Part shown: piece by piece, positions 15,968 through 24,014 of the stretch
How positions within the stretch are numbered: position 1 is the stretch's first letter
Layout: the number at the start of each line of letters is the position of its first letter
From: Desulfobacterales bacterium
GTDB lineage: Bacteria; Desulfobacterota; Desulfobacteria; Desulfobacterales; Desulfosarcinaceae
DNA: 64,000 nucleotides
Assembly (NCBI GenBank): GCA_016218685.1
Contig: JACRDD010000042.1
Coordinates: forward strand, 33,907-97,906
Direction of reading: 5' to 3'
Made by a program: the position numbers and the translations under genes
Notes under the pieces: generated by a model
What the model was told of the DNA's origin: nothing
Database searches by the model: none
Seen by the model: the letters and a program-made list of their open reading frames with translations, nothing else

Positions 15968-16317
15968 AAATATCCGAACTGAAAGATATCCTTAAAGCCG
16001 AGTTGTTGGTGGGAGAGGACCAACTGGAGCAAGTGATTTCCGGGGGAGGGGCTGCCGATCTGATGGATGACGTGCTGGCCGCAGCGGCCAAAGGCTGCGC
16101 GCTGCTAACCGGCGTCACCACCATCCATGTCATACAGACCGCCCGCATCTCCCAGGTAGCCGCGGTGGTGATCGTGCGCGGAAAAAAGCCGCCGGAAGAG
16201 ATGATCCAGATGGCGCGCACCTATGCCATTCCCTTGTTGTTGACCGATTATTCTCTCTTTGTGGCCTGCGGAAGGCTCTACATGAACGGCATCCGGGGCC
16301 TGGATGGATCATGGTAG
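15964..16317 (+). CDS. DRTGG-domain protein
   Basis: A 117-residue protein that is a single DRTGG-like domain, beginning MKISELKDILKAELLVG and carrying ADLMDDVLAAAAKGCALLTG and MIQMARTYAIPLLLTDYS. The domain occurs in kinase- and CBS-linked proteins and as small stand-alone proteins in gene clusters for electron-bifurcating hydrogenases and related redox complexes; its biochemical role is not settled. Here it begins a rightward cluster and is followed 42 bases later by an RnfB-type redox protein, so a regulatory or assembly role in that electron-transfer system is plausible. See the leader cistron for its unusual start. Confidence 0.84.
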   Translation: MKISELKDILKAELLVGEDQLEQVISGGGAADLMDDVLAAAAKGCALLTGVTTIHVIQTARISQVAAVVIVRGKKPPEEMIQMARTYAIPLLLTDYSLFVACGRLYMNGIRGLDGSW

Positions 16318-16359
16318 CTCCATGTTTTTAGATAAAATCTTCTGGGGAGATTCAGAGAA

Positions 16360-18408
16360 ATGGTAGAAGCGATTTGGATGATGGGCGGTTTAGGGCTGGT
16401 CGTGGGTGTTGGTTTGGCCATTGCCTCCAAGATCTTCTATGTGTATGTGGATCCTAAAATCCTCGATGTCGAGGCGGCTCTGCCCGGCGCCAATTGCGGC
16501 GGCTGCGGTTTAGCGGGCTGTTCGGCCAACGCCGAAGCCATCGTGGCCGGCAAGTCGGCGGCCAATTCGTGCGTGGCGGCCGGCCCGGAAGTGGCCCAGG
16601 CCATTGCGGTCATCATGGGGATGAGCCTGGAAGCCAAAGAACCCGACATCGCCCTGCCCGGCTGCACTTACGGCGTGGCCGACGCGGACACCAAATTCGT
16701 CTATGACGGCCTGAGCGACTGCCGTGCCGTGGCCTTGCTCAATGGCGGCATGAAGGTGTGCACCATCGGCTGCCTGGGCCTAGGCACCTGCGCCCGAATG
16801 TGCCCCTTCGGCGCCATTGTCATGGGACCCAAGGGCCTTCCGGTGGTGGATGAAAAGCGCTGCACCGGATGCGGCACCTGCGAGCGGGTCTGCCCCAAGC
16901 ATATCATCACCCTTTCCTCAGTCACCCGGCGCATCCTCAAGGAGTACACCACCGAAGATTGCACCACGCCTTGCCAGCGCGCCTGTCCGGCCGGCATCAA
17001 CATCAGCGCCTACATCGGCGCCGTGGCCGAAGGAGATAACGACCGCGCGGTTCAGATCATCAAGGAACGCAATCCCTTCCCCACGGTTATCGGCCGCATC
17101 TGCCCGCGACCCTGCGAGAACGAGTGCCGGCGACAATATGTGGACGAGCCTCTGGCCATCAACTTTCTCAAGCGCTACGCTGCCGATCAGGAGATGGCCC
17201 AGGGCAAACATGTGCAACCTTACAAGGCGCCCGAGAGCGGACGGCGCGTGGCTGTGATCGGCGGCGGCGTGGAAGGCCTTTCGGCCGCCTTTTTCACAGC
17301 CCGCATCGGGCACAGCGTCACGGTCTACGAAGCCCAGGAGCAGTTGGGCGGCCTGCTGCGCGGCGCCATCGCGCGCTATCGCTTGCCCATGGACATCCTG
17401 GAGTGGGATATCGAAGGCATCAAGGAGATGGGGGTCCAGACCGAAACCGGCAAGTTACTGGGACGCGACATCACCGTGGTCGATCTGCTGGCCCAGGGAT
17501 ATCAAGCGGTCTTTTTGGCAGTAGGCGGTTGGGATAGCCGCTTGGCCCGCACCAGCGGCAAGGAAGATGCCCTTGCGGCGCCCGGCTGCCACCTGTTGAT
17601 CGACATCGCCAAGGCCGGCAGCCCGGGATATGCACCGCTCAAATTGGATGGTCATGTCGTCATCGTGGGCAGCGCCAACTTGTCACCTCAAATGATCCAA
17701 CGCTGCAAGGAACTGGGCGCCCAGGAGATCACCCTGCTGGTTCGCGAAGCGGCCGGCGACAAGCACCCTGGGCCGGCACTGGTCCGCGCCAATGCCGGCA
17801 TTGGCCGCCTCTATGGCCAGGGCAACGATTTGGAAGCCGTGGAACTGACCGATCTTTCCAGCGGCGCCACGGAAAAGATCGCCGCGCGTCATGTGATCTT
17901 CGCCGCCGGACGCGTGCCGGAATTGGTCTTCATCCCGGCGCCGGCAGCGCCGGCCCCCGAGGGTGCCCCGGCAGCAACCCCCGTTGCCGGCGCCTGGGAA
18001 GCACTGCCCCCCTATAAACAACCAGCCTTTCACCAAGAGATCGGCTTGATGGCCAAGGGCGATGTGCTCACCGATTTTTCGGCGGCCATCAAAGCCATCG
18101 CCGCCGGACGCCGTGCAGCGGCCTCCATTCACCGCCTGCTCTATAATCTGGCGCTGGGGCTGCCCAACAACGTGGTGGCCCCCGAAACCCTGGTTCAAAA
18201 TGTCCATCGCGTGGAGTTGGTCCCCCTGAACCGGCGGCAGCTCATGCCCCTTTCCGACGATAAGCAGGTTGCCCAGGGCCATGAGTTGGAAAAAGGCTTT
18301 TCATCGGCCGTGGCCAAAACCGAAGCCGAACGCTGCCTGCGCTGCGGTCTGATCTGCTATCGCCGCGAGCTGGAGACTTCGACGCAAAAAATGGCCGTAA
18401 CCGGCTGA
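16360..18408 (+). CDS. rnfB: RnfB-type iron-sulfur protein fused to a GltD-like flavoprotein
   Basis: A 682-residue fusion. Residues 8-30 are a membrane anchor; residues about 31-110 are the Fe-S domain of RnfB with ANCGGCGLAGC (45-54) and a later conserved cysteine in PGCTYG; residues about 130-190 hold two 4Fe-4S motifs, CTIGCLGLGTCARMCPFGAI and CTGCGTCERVCP. From about residue 205 it is a glutamate-synthase small-subunit-like module: CTTPCQRACPAGINIS, CPRPCENECRR, then the FAD site GGGVEGLSAAFF near 300. A final CLRCGLICY lies near 660. RnfB normally passes electrons from ferredoxin into the membrane Rnf complex; the flavoprotein half suggests direct exchange with NAD(P)H. No rnfA, C, D, E or G genes are in the window. 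A GGGGAG ribosome-binding site precedes the ATG. Confidence 0.92.
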   Translation: MVEAIWMMGGLGLVVGVGLAIASKIFYVYVDPKILDVEAALPGANCGGCGLAGCSANAEAIVAGKSAANSCVAAGPEVAQAIAVIMGMSLEAKEPDIALPGCTYGVADADTKFVYDGLSDCRAVALLNGGMKVCTIGCLGLGTCARMCPFGAIVMGPKGLPVVDEKRCTGCGTCERVCPKHIITLSSVTRRILKEYTTEDCTTPCQRACPAGINISAYIGAVAEGDNDRAVQIIKERNPFPTVIGRICPRPCENECRRQYVDEPLAINFLKRYAADQEMAQGKHVQPYKAPESGRRVAVIGGGVEGLSAAFFTARIGHSVTVYEAQEQLGGLLRGAIARYRLPMDILEWDIEGIKEMGVQTETGKLLGRDITVVDLLAQGYQAVFLAVGGWDSRLARTSGKEDALAAPGCHLLIDIAKAGSPGYAPLKLDGHVVIVGSANLSPQMIQRCKELGAQEITLLVREAAGDKHPGPALVRANAGIGRLYGQGNDLEAVELTDLSSGATEKIAARHVIFAAGRVPELVFIPAPAAPAPEGAPAATPVAGAWEALPPYKQPAFHQEIGLMAKGDVLTDFSAAIKAIAAGRRAAASIHRLLYNLALGLPNNVVAPETLVQNVHRVELVPLNRRQLMPLSDDKQVAQGHELEKGFSSAVAKTEAERCLRCGLICYRRELETSTQKMAVTG

Positions 18409-18456
18409 TGCCTCGCGATTGGCGGGAATAGATCCATTCCATTTAGGAAAGTACAG

Positions 18457-18960
18457 ATGGCCATCGAACAAGGCATCGTCATCCGAACAGGTGTGCCGGG
18501 CTCGGCCACTGCCTGGGTCAAAACCGTGCGATCCAGCGCCTGCGAGTCATGTGCATCCAAGGACCATTGCAATCCCGGACATGGGGCTCAGGCACAGGAA
18601 GTGGAGGCCATCAATATAGCCGGTGCACGCGCGGGCGATCGCGTTCAACTGACCATCCGCACCGGAGCCTTGCTCAAAGCCATGTTTATGCTCTATATAT
18701 TTCCTATCTTGTGCATGCTCACGGGTGGCGTCATCGGCGACCGGATGGCCCCGGCCTTCAATGCAGACCCTTCAACGGTTGCCATGATTGCGGCCATAGG
18801 GTGCTTCGGTGCAGCTCTCGTCGTCGTGCGCATCAGGGGGCGACGCATGGGCGGCAGCGATGAGTATCGCCCGAAGATAATCCGCATCCTATCGCGCGAG
18901 CAGCAAAATTGCGATGCGGAGAATGTTGCCCTCCCCTGCGCACCCCAGGACCACAGGTAA
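18457..18960 (+). CDS. rseC: RseC/MucC-like membrane protein
   Basis: A 167-residue protein of the RseC type. It has a cysteine cluster near residues 29-41 (SACESCASKDHCNPG), a beta-rich soluble part (residues about 42-70, VEAINIAGARAGDRVQLTI) and two membrane spans (about 76-96 and 105-125). RseC works with the Rnf/Rsx system in reducing SoxR and influences sigma-E signalling in enterobacteria; in anaerobes it commonly accompanies rnf genes. It lies 48 bases after the RnfB fusion gene and probably shares its transcript. Confidence 0.88.
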   Translation: MAIEQGIVIRTGVPGSATAWVKTVRSSACESCASKDHCNPGHGAQAQEVEAINIAGARAGDRVQLTIRTGALLKAMFMLYIFPILCMLTGGVIGDRMAPAFNADPSTVAMIAAIGCFGAALVVVRIRGRRMGGSDEYRPKIIRILSREQQNCDAENVALPCAPQDHR

Positions 18961-18975
18961 GGATTGGGAAGCCAA

Positions 18976-19452
18976 ATGATCGAAAAGGTTTTCATCACCA
19001 GCAACAATACGGCCACCTTCGTCTGTCCCCAATGCGGCAATGTGACCACCGCCGATGTGTCCAAATATGCCACCACCGATAAGAAGATCACCGTCAAGTG
19101 CAATTGCAGTTGCGGGCATCGGTTCAGCGTGGTGCTTGAAAAGCGCCGTCAGTACCGAAAATCCACGGATTTGCCGGGCATGTACTTCTACCGTCTGCCC
19201 AACGGGGAGATGGACAAAGGGATCATGCGGGTGGTGGATGTCTCCAGCACCGGCCTCAAACTCAAACTCAACGTACCCCGCAATTTCGAGGTCGGCGAAA
19301 TGCTGCGCGTTGAATTCCACCTCGACGACAAACGACGCACCTTCATTGAAAAGCGCGTGATTATACGCAACGTGACCCAAACGCTGGTGGGCACCGCCTT
19401 TGCGCTCAACGAAGGGGACGATCCCAACCTCGGTTTCTACCTGATGTCCTGA
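18976..19452 (+). CDS. PilZ-domain protein with N-terminal zinc-ribbon-like cysteines
   Basis: A 158-residue protein. Residues about 10-50 carry CPQCG and later CNCSCGHRF, four or more cysteines that could bind a metal. Residues about 53-158 form a PilZ domain, with the c-di-GMP-binding pattern RRQYRKSTDLPG and a later VVDVSSTGLKLKL. PilZ proteins bind c-di-GMP and change a partner's activity, often in motility, secretion or polysaccharide output. I chose the ATG at 18976; a TTG 12 bases earlier is possible. It follows RseC by 15 bases, though a functional link to the redox genes is not evident. Confidence 0.83.
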   Translation: MIEKVFITSNNTATFVCPQCGNVTTADVSKYATTDKKITVKCNCSCGHRFSVVLEKRRQYRKSTDLPGMYFYRLPNGEMDKGIMRVVDVSSTGLKLKLNVPRNFEVGEMLRVEFHLDDKRRTFIEKRVIIRNVTQTLVGTAFALNEGDDPNLGFYLMS

Positions 19453-19504
19453 AGGCCCCTATTCCGAAGCTTGGTTATCCGCCTGCCCGTCCCGGAATAG
19501 GCCT
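19453..19504 (+). other. Intergenic hairpin after the PilZ gene
   Basis: CCTATTCCG (19458-19466) and CGGAATAGG (19493-19501) pair over 9 bases, with AGG and CCT extending the stem across a small bulge; the loop is about 26 bases. There is no T-run after it, so it is not a classical intrinsic terminator. It may protect the 3' end of the preceding transcript or be part of a factor-dependent terminator. Confidence 0.4.
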
Positions 19505-19591
19505 CGCGGCCGCCTGCCAATATTTTCTGCTTTCCACATTCCTCTTTCGCCTCTATAATTCCCCCAACTTTCACCTATCCATGGAGAAAAT

Positions 19592-20239
19592 ATGCAAGCA
19601 CCCCCTTTACAGGAATGGCTTTGGGAACAACGCGGGCGCCAGTGTGTCGAAAAGCTGCGCAAAAACGGGTTCGATGCCTACTGGACGCCCGACCTGGAGA
19701 CAGCGCGCAACCAGATTCTCTCCATAACCGCCCCGCACAACACCTTCGGATTCGGTGGCTCGGATACGGTCCGCCAGTTGGGCATCATCGAGCACCTCAA
19801 ATTGTCGGGCAAAACCGTCTTCGATCACTGGCAGCGGGATCTTACCCCCCAGGAGAGCCTGGCCATCCGCCGCTCCCAATTGACCTGCGACTGTTTTTTT
19901 TGTAGCGCCAACGCCGTCAGTCTCAGCGGGGAAATCGTCAACGTGGATGGTGCCGGCAACCGCACTAGCGCCATGGGGTTCGGTCCGGCCCAGGTCATCA
20001 TCGTGGCCGGCATGAATAAAGTCACCGAAGACCTGCCCAGCGCCCTGCGCCGCGTGCACGAAGTGGCCGCGCCCTTGCGGGCCAAAAGCCTGAACATGAA
20101 GACCCCTTGTGCCGAAAACGGCCGGTGCACGGACTGCAACGCCCCCCAGCGCATCTGCCGCATCACCACGATCTTGCACCGGCAACCGGTGTTGACGCCC
20201 ATCAGCGTCTTTTTGATCAACCAGGCACTCGGCTATTAG
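19592..20239 (+). CDS. LUD-domain (LutC/YkgG-like) protein
   Basis: A 215-residue protein of the LUD family. Conserved stretches are the substrate-pocket FGFGGSDTVRQLGIIEHLK (residues about 50-70) and FFCSANAVSLSGEIVNVDG near 108, followed by GNRTSAMGFGPAQVIIVAGMNKV. The C-terminus has a cysteine cluster, CAENGRCTDCNAPQRICR, which is typical of the longer YkgG-like form. Members include the LutC subunit of lactate oxidation, but many stand-alone members have no known reaction. The lutA and lutB partners are not next to it. A short A-rich leader with GGAG lies before the ATG. Confidence 0.85.
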   Translation: MQAPPLQEWLWEQRGRQCVEKLRKNGFDAYWTPDLETARNQILSITAPHNTFGFGGSDTVRQLGIIEHLKLSGKTVFDHWQRDLTPQESLAIRRSQLTCDCFFCSANAVSLSGEIVNVDGAGNRTSAMGFGPAQVIIVAGMNKVTEDLPSALRRVHEVAAPLRAKSLNMKTPCAENGRCTDCNAPQRICRITTILHRQPVLTPISVFLINQALGY

Positions 20240-20268
20240 GCATCGGCCGTGCAGCACCAGAGGTCACC

Positions 20269-21279
20269 ATGAAGAGAGCCTTGTGTTTTCAATTGATCGC
20301 GATATTGTCCCTGATGCTCTGCCTGCTGCCGCCCGCCCTTCTTGCCCAGGATGGGCCGGCGGCCGAACAGGTCCTGGCCAAAGTCAATGGAACGGCTATC
20401 GATAACCGAGATTTCACTTCGGAAATCGGGCTGCTCACGGCTGAAATGATCCGCCGCAATACCCCGCTGACCGAATCGCAACTTTCCGCCCTGCGGCCGC
20501 AGCTATTGGAAAACCTGATCGAACGCGAACTGCTCTTTCAGCAAGCCCAGCGGCGCAATATAAAAGCTCTCGACAAATGGGTGGAGGCCGCCTTCGCTGA
20601 CCTTAAAAGACAGTTGGAGAGGTTCGGCTCCCTGGAGACCTACCTGGCCGACAGCGGCATGACCCAACCGCAGTTGAAAGCTCGCCTGACCAAAGGGGTG
20701 GTTGTCGAGCGTTTGATGCGGCAGGAGACACTCCGCACGACGGCGGTCAGCGAAGCGGAGATGCAGGCCTTTTACCGGGATCATCCTGATTTGTTTGCCG
20801 CCAGCGACACCATCCGCGCACGCCACATCCTCATCGCCCCCAAAGATGCAAGCGATCGCGCCCAGGCCGAAGCGCTCCAGAAAATTCAAGCGTTGCAAAA
20901 GAGAATCGCGCAAGGCGAAGATTTTGCCATTCTGGCTTTGGACTATTCCGATTGCCCAAGCCGGGCCAATGCCGGCGACATCGGTTATCTGACGCGCGGT
21001 GAAATGGTGGCGCCGTTTGCCGAGGCCGCTTTTGCTTTAGCCCCGGGGCAGGTCAGCGACGTCGTCGTCACACGCTTTGGCTATCACCTTATCAAGCTTT
21101 TGGAGCGTATCACCGCCGATCCGCCCAACTTTTGGGAGGCCCGGGCCGAAATCGAACGGATTCTTCGACGCGAAAAGGAAAATGCCGTCGTCAGAGGTTA
21201 CGTCGCGGCCCTGAAAAATCAGGCAGCCATCGAACGCTTGGGGCCTGCGCCGGCAGCGGCTCCGGAATCAAGCCGGTGA
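20269..21279 (+). CDS. SurA/PpiC-type peptidyl-prolyl isomerase, exported
   Basis: A 336-residue protein with a signal peptide (MKRALCFQLIAILSLMLCLL, cleavage near ALLAQ), a SurA-like N-terminal chaperone domain (residues about 30-175, with VNGTAIDNRDF and LIERELLFQQAQRRNI) and one parvulin rotamase domain (about 185-285, with IRARHILIA and SRANAGDIGYLTRGEMVAPFAEAAFAL). It should help fold outer-membrane or periplasmic proteins. The ATG at 20269 follows AGAGG and begins the signal peptide; the longer open frame upstream overlaps the LUD gene and is rejected. It ends about 200 bases before the cold-shock gene. Confidence 0.9.
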   Translation: MKRALCFQLIAILSLMLCLLPPALLAQDGPAAEQVLAKVNGTAIDNRDFTSEIGLLTAEMIRRNTPLTESQLSALRPQLLENLIERELLFQQAQRRNIKALDKWVEAAFADLKRQLERFGSLETYLADSGMTQPQLKARLTKGVVVERLMRQETLRTTAVSEAEMQAFYRDHPDLFAASDTIRARHILIAPKDASDRAQAEALQKIQALQKRIAQGEDFAILALDYSDCPSRANAGDIGYLTRGEMVAPFAEAAFALAPGQVSDVVVTRFGYHLIKLLERITADPPNFWEARAEIERILRREKENAVVRGYVAALKNQAAIERLGPAPAAAPESSR

Positions 21280-21315
21280 TGAAGCGAGGATAACAAAATG
21301 AAGCAAGTTTTTTTC

Positions 21316-21345
21316 TTGACCAACCCTCGGGGGTTCGCTTATTGT
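21316..21345 (+). promoter_or_regulatory. Promoter and long leader of the cold-shock gene
   Basis: TTGACC (21316-21321) and TATTGT (21340-21345) are 18 bases apart. The resulting leader to the TTG start at 21476 is about 125 bases. Long, structured leaders are usual for cold-shock genes and act in cold-dependent stability or translation; the leader here was not folded in detail. Confidence 0.55.
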
Positions 21346-21475
21346 GATTCTGAACGATATTCAGGAAATGGCTCTGTAATGGTTATAAAAATGAGCCTGC
21401 CCCCACCAGCGTGATATCGTTCCAGGGCGGGTTGCATCGCTGGAGTGCGAACGATCAAGACAGGAGGACAATGCT

Positions 21476-21676
21476 TTGGCAAACGGTACTGTGAAGTGGT
21501 TCAACAACAAAAAGGGGTATGGCTTCATCAACGAAGAGAATGGTCGGGACATTTTCGTGCACTTCTCGTCAATTACGATGGAAGGTTACAAAACCCTCAA
21601 CGAAGGGGATCAAGTAACCTTCGACATTGAAGAAAGCGCCCGCGGTCCGGAAGCCAAAAACGTTCGTAAGCCGTAA
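21476..21676 (+). CDS. Cold-shock protein (CspA family)
   Basis: A 66-residue single cold-shock domain with both RNA-binding motifs, [15 protein letters not shown] (RNP1) and DIFVHFSSI (RNP2). It binds single-stranded RNA and DNA as an RNA chaperone. The start must be the TTG at 21476, which follows AGGAGG at normal spacing and gives the exact family N-terminus MANGTVKWF. An ATG at 21471 lies in another frame and would make only a seven-residue peptide. The gene is monocistronic, with its own promoter upstream and an intrinsic terminator 18 bases downstream. Confidence 0.95.
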   Translation: MANGTVKWFNNKKGYGFINEENGRDIFVHFSSITMEGYKTLNEGDQVTFDIEESARGPEAKNVRKP

Positions 21677-21693
21677 CGCTTCAAACCGAAGGA

Positions 21694-21732
21694 AAGGCAT
21701 CATGCTCATTGAGGCGCATGATGCCTTTTTTC
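21694..21732 (+). terminator. Intrinsic terminator of the cold-shock gene
   Basis: AAGGCATCATGC (21694-21705) pairs with GCATGATGCCTT (21716-21727) around a 10-base loop, and is followed by a run of T. It ends 17 bases before the stop of the convergent BKACE gene. Confidence 0.85.
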
Positions 21733-21748
21733 TGAGGCGGTAGCCGAC

Positions 21749-22669
21749 TCAAAAATCCACTTGCGCCAACCCCTTGAGGCCGAGCATGCTCCGGGCCTCC
21801 TCGGGAGTGGCTGGTTCGATGCCCAGTTCACGGCCGATGCGGATGATTTTTGCTACCTGCTCGGCATTGCTTCGGGCCAGAACCCCCTTCTCCAAATACA
21901 AATTATCCTCCAACCCCACGCGGGCATGGCCGCCCATGATCAGCGACTGCGTACACATGGGGAACTGGGCATTGCCAGCGGCGCATACCGAAAATTCGAA
22001 GCGGCCGATCTGTCTACGAGCCGTCTCCACCAGGAACACCAGATTCTCCGCCGTGGCCGGAATGCCCCCCAGAATTCCCATAACAAACTGCAAATAGACC
22101 GGCGTCTTTACCACTCCCTGACCGATGAAGTAGGCCAGATTATTGATCATGCCGACGTCATAAATTTCGAACTCGGGCTTTGTACCCGTGGTATTGAAGA
22201 TTTTCAGAAATTCACGCATGGTCTTGAAAGTATTTGGGAAGATAAAGTCTTCGGTCGAGCGCAGGTAGCTCTCCTCCCAATCGAACTTGAACTCCTTGAA
22301 TTTACCCAGGGTTTGGAACAAGGCGAAGTTGAGCGAACCGGCATTGAGCGAAGCCAGTTCGGGCCGTAGCGTGGTCGCCACCTGAACCCGTTTGCTTACC
22401 GGTTCTCCCAGGCGGCCGCCCGTAGTGGTGCATAGAATGATGTCACAACGGGATTTGACCTCCGCGGCGATTCGCCTGAAGCTCTCCTGCTCGGCGCACG
22501 GCATCCCATTGGCCTCCTCGCGCACATGCACATGGGCCACCGTTCCGCCAGCCGCGTGCACGGCCAGGACCTCATCGATGATCTGCCTTTCGGAAACCGG
22601 CAGGTAGGGGGACATGCTGGGGGTATGGACAGACCCGGTGATGGCCGCGGTGATGATGGCTTTGCGCAT
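21749..22669 (-). CDS. BKACE-family beta-keto acid cleavage enzyme
   Basis: A 306-residue TIM-barrel protein of the BKACE (3-keto-5-aminohexanoate cleavage) family. Visible are the N-terminal KAIITAAITGSVHTPSMSP, the metal-ligand HVHVRE near residue 46-51, the TTTGG motif near 82, and GGHARVGLEDNLYLEKG near 245-262. Members use zinc to cleave a beta-keto acid with acetyl-CoA, giving acetoacetate and a CoA ester; substrates vary widely (amino, carboxylate and hydrophobic beta-keto acids), and the substrate here is not determined. An AGGAGCG ribosome-binding site precedes the ATG. It is not in an operon with lysine-fermentation genes in this window. Confidence 0.92.
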   Translation of the reverse strand: MRKAIITAAITGSVHTPSMSPYLPVSERQIIDEVLAVHAAGGTVAHVHVREEANGMPCAEQESFRRIAAEVKSRCDIILCTTTGGRLGEPVSKRVQVATTLRPELASLNAGSLNFALFQTLGKFKEFKFDWEESYLRSTEDFIFPNTFKTMREFLKIFNTTGTKPEFEIYDVGMINNLAYFIGQGVVKTPVYLQFVMGILGGIPATAENLVFLVETARRQIGRFEFSVCAAGNAQFPMCTQSLIMGGHARVGLEDNLYLEKGVLARSNAEQVAKIIRIGRELGIEPATPEEARSMLGLKGLAQVDF

Positions 22670-22900
22670 CTTCGCTCCTTGCTTGCAAGATTAACGTTCA
22701 GATGTAAAGAAGTAATTGAGCCATGTGGATCGGCGACTTTCAGCTAACTTAACGGAAGTTATTGATGAAGACAATCCTTTCCATCCCGATGGGTTCCGGC
22801 TTGACAAATGGGGCCAGGTCACTAGCCTTCTTCTAACGTTGTGCTCCACTTATAAGGCTCGTAGAATGGAGCGCCACTAATATTATAGGAGGGTAACATC

Positions 22901-23095
22901 ATGAAAAAGATGCCCAAGCGAGATACCACCGGAAAATGTCAAGGCGAATGCCGGGATCGTGTTTTCGAAGGCGAGCAGGAGCGCCAGAATAAAATAAATA
23001 AGATGAGCATGAGTTACAGTTCACCGGCTGAAAAAAGCCCCGAGTGGACGCACAAGCGCAACGATCCGCCCGGCAGTATGGGGGGCCGCGTATGA
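22901..23095 (+). CDS. Small hydrophilic protein of unknown function
   Basis: A 64-residue, charged, soluble protein (K, R, E and S rich) with two cysteines in GKCQGECRDR and a C-terminus NDPPGSMGGRV. I do not recognise a family. The ATG has an excellent AGGAGG ribosome-binding site (about 22888) at normal spacing, which is the main reason to believe it is translated. It sits alone between two leftward genes. The preceding 230 bases (22670-22900) contain promoter-like elements only. Confidence 0.58.
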   Translation: MKKMPKRDTTGKCQGECRDRVFEGEQERQNKINKMSMSYSSPAEKSPEWTHKRNDPPGSMGGRV

Positions 23096-23184
23096 CGCCA
23101 CTAGAACGACATCATTGATATCGGCATTTGGATGAGGGGGGCGCCAGCCCTCCTCATTATCGGGCAGGTTTGCCTTTGGGCAGA

Positions 23185-23922
23185 TCATCGGCGGTTCTTC
23201 AAGGTATGATACTCCAACCGCAAGCTGGCTGCCGCCCACAGCAGCGCCGATACCATCAACACGATACCGGTGCCATGGGCCAGATAGGCAAGGGCGTGGT
23301 CCATGTGGAGCATGCCGAGGGTTCTGAGCAGGTATTCCCAATCGTGGTAGTCCTCTACTTCCTTGCCGGTCACGCCGCCGAGCAGGACCAGATCCAAGGC
23401 GCGAGCGTCGTTGATGTAGGGTGCGATGTCCATAAAACTCTCGCCCAGCCACCATTGCGCCACCGCCGCACCGAAGGCATCCCGGGTGCGAAGCAGCAAG
23501 ACGCCGAGGCAAACGGCCGGCATCAAAAGCTGGCCCAAAGTGCCTCCCAGCACCTGCATGAAACGCCCCATGAAGCTGAAAATGATGTGCCCGGCTTCAT
23601 GGAACGGCAAATTCACCAGGTGCATGAAACTTTCGCCCACCCGATTGGATTGGATCGAAGCGAATATGAACGTGACGCCCCATGCCGCGAGGAGCGCGAG
23701 CAGCATAACCTTGCCGGTAATGAGGATCGGATTGGGGTCGGTCGGTACTGGAAAAAAAATCCCTTTCCAGGTCATCCCGGGGTCGTCTGGAATCTCGACG
23801 GCCGCGGGCGAAGGTCTCCGATCCACGGGGTGCGGCCCACGCAATTTGGCGAAAATAACCCCGCAGCGCCGGCACTCCGTCCGACCGCTATCCTGCTCAA
23901 AGTGGCATTTTGGACATTCCAT
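23185..23922 (-). CDS. Zinc-ribbon membrane protein with HExxH motif (possible M50-like peptidase)
   Basis: A 245-residue protein. It opens with CPKC (3-6) and CRRC (17-20), a zinc-ribbon-like pair. Four or so membrane segments follow (about 66-90, 115-145, 195-225). HEAGH lies at 108-112 at the end of the second span (NLPFHEAGHIIFSFMG), the placing seen in membrane metallopeptidases such as site-2-protease relatives. The ATG at 23922 gives the zinc ribbon its proper start after AGAGAG; an upstream start adds unlike residues. It lies back to back with the SUI1 gene. Peptidase activity is inference; no second metal-ligand motif was pinned down with confidence. Confidence 0.75.
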   Translation of the reverse strand: MECPKCHFEQDSGRTECRRCGVIFAKLRGPHPVDRRPSPAAVEIPDDPGMTWKGIFFPVPTDPNPILITGKVMLLALLAAWGVTFIFASIQSNRVGESFMHLVNLPFHEAGHIIFSFMGRFMQVLGGTLGQLLMPAVCLGVLLLRTRDAFGAAVAQWWLGESFMDIAPYINDARALDLVLLGGVTGKEVEDYHDWEYLLRTLGMLHMDHALAYLAHGTGIVLMVSALLWAAASLRLEYHTLKNRR

Positions 23923-23979
23923 GATTCTCTCTATCGACTGTCCGGAGTCGATGCTTGAGCGACCCCAAAGTCGGAGCGT

Positions 23980-24008
23980 TTGTCTCTCGCCTGACATAAT
24001 GGTATACA
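23980..24008 (+). promoter_or_regulatory. Promoter of the SUI1 gene, possibly giving a leaderless mRNA
   Basis: TTGTCT (23980-23985) and TATACA (24003-24008) are 17 bases apart. A start about 7 bases after the -10 box falls on the A of the SUI1 ATG (24015), and no ribosome-binding site precedes the ATG. An overlapping CATAAT at about 23995 is an alternative -10 that would give a leader of about 14 bases. Confidence 0.42.
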
Positions 24009-24014
24009 CTGCCC

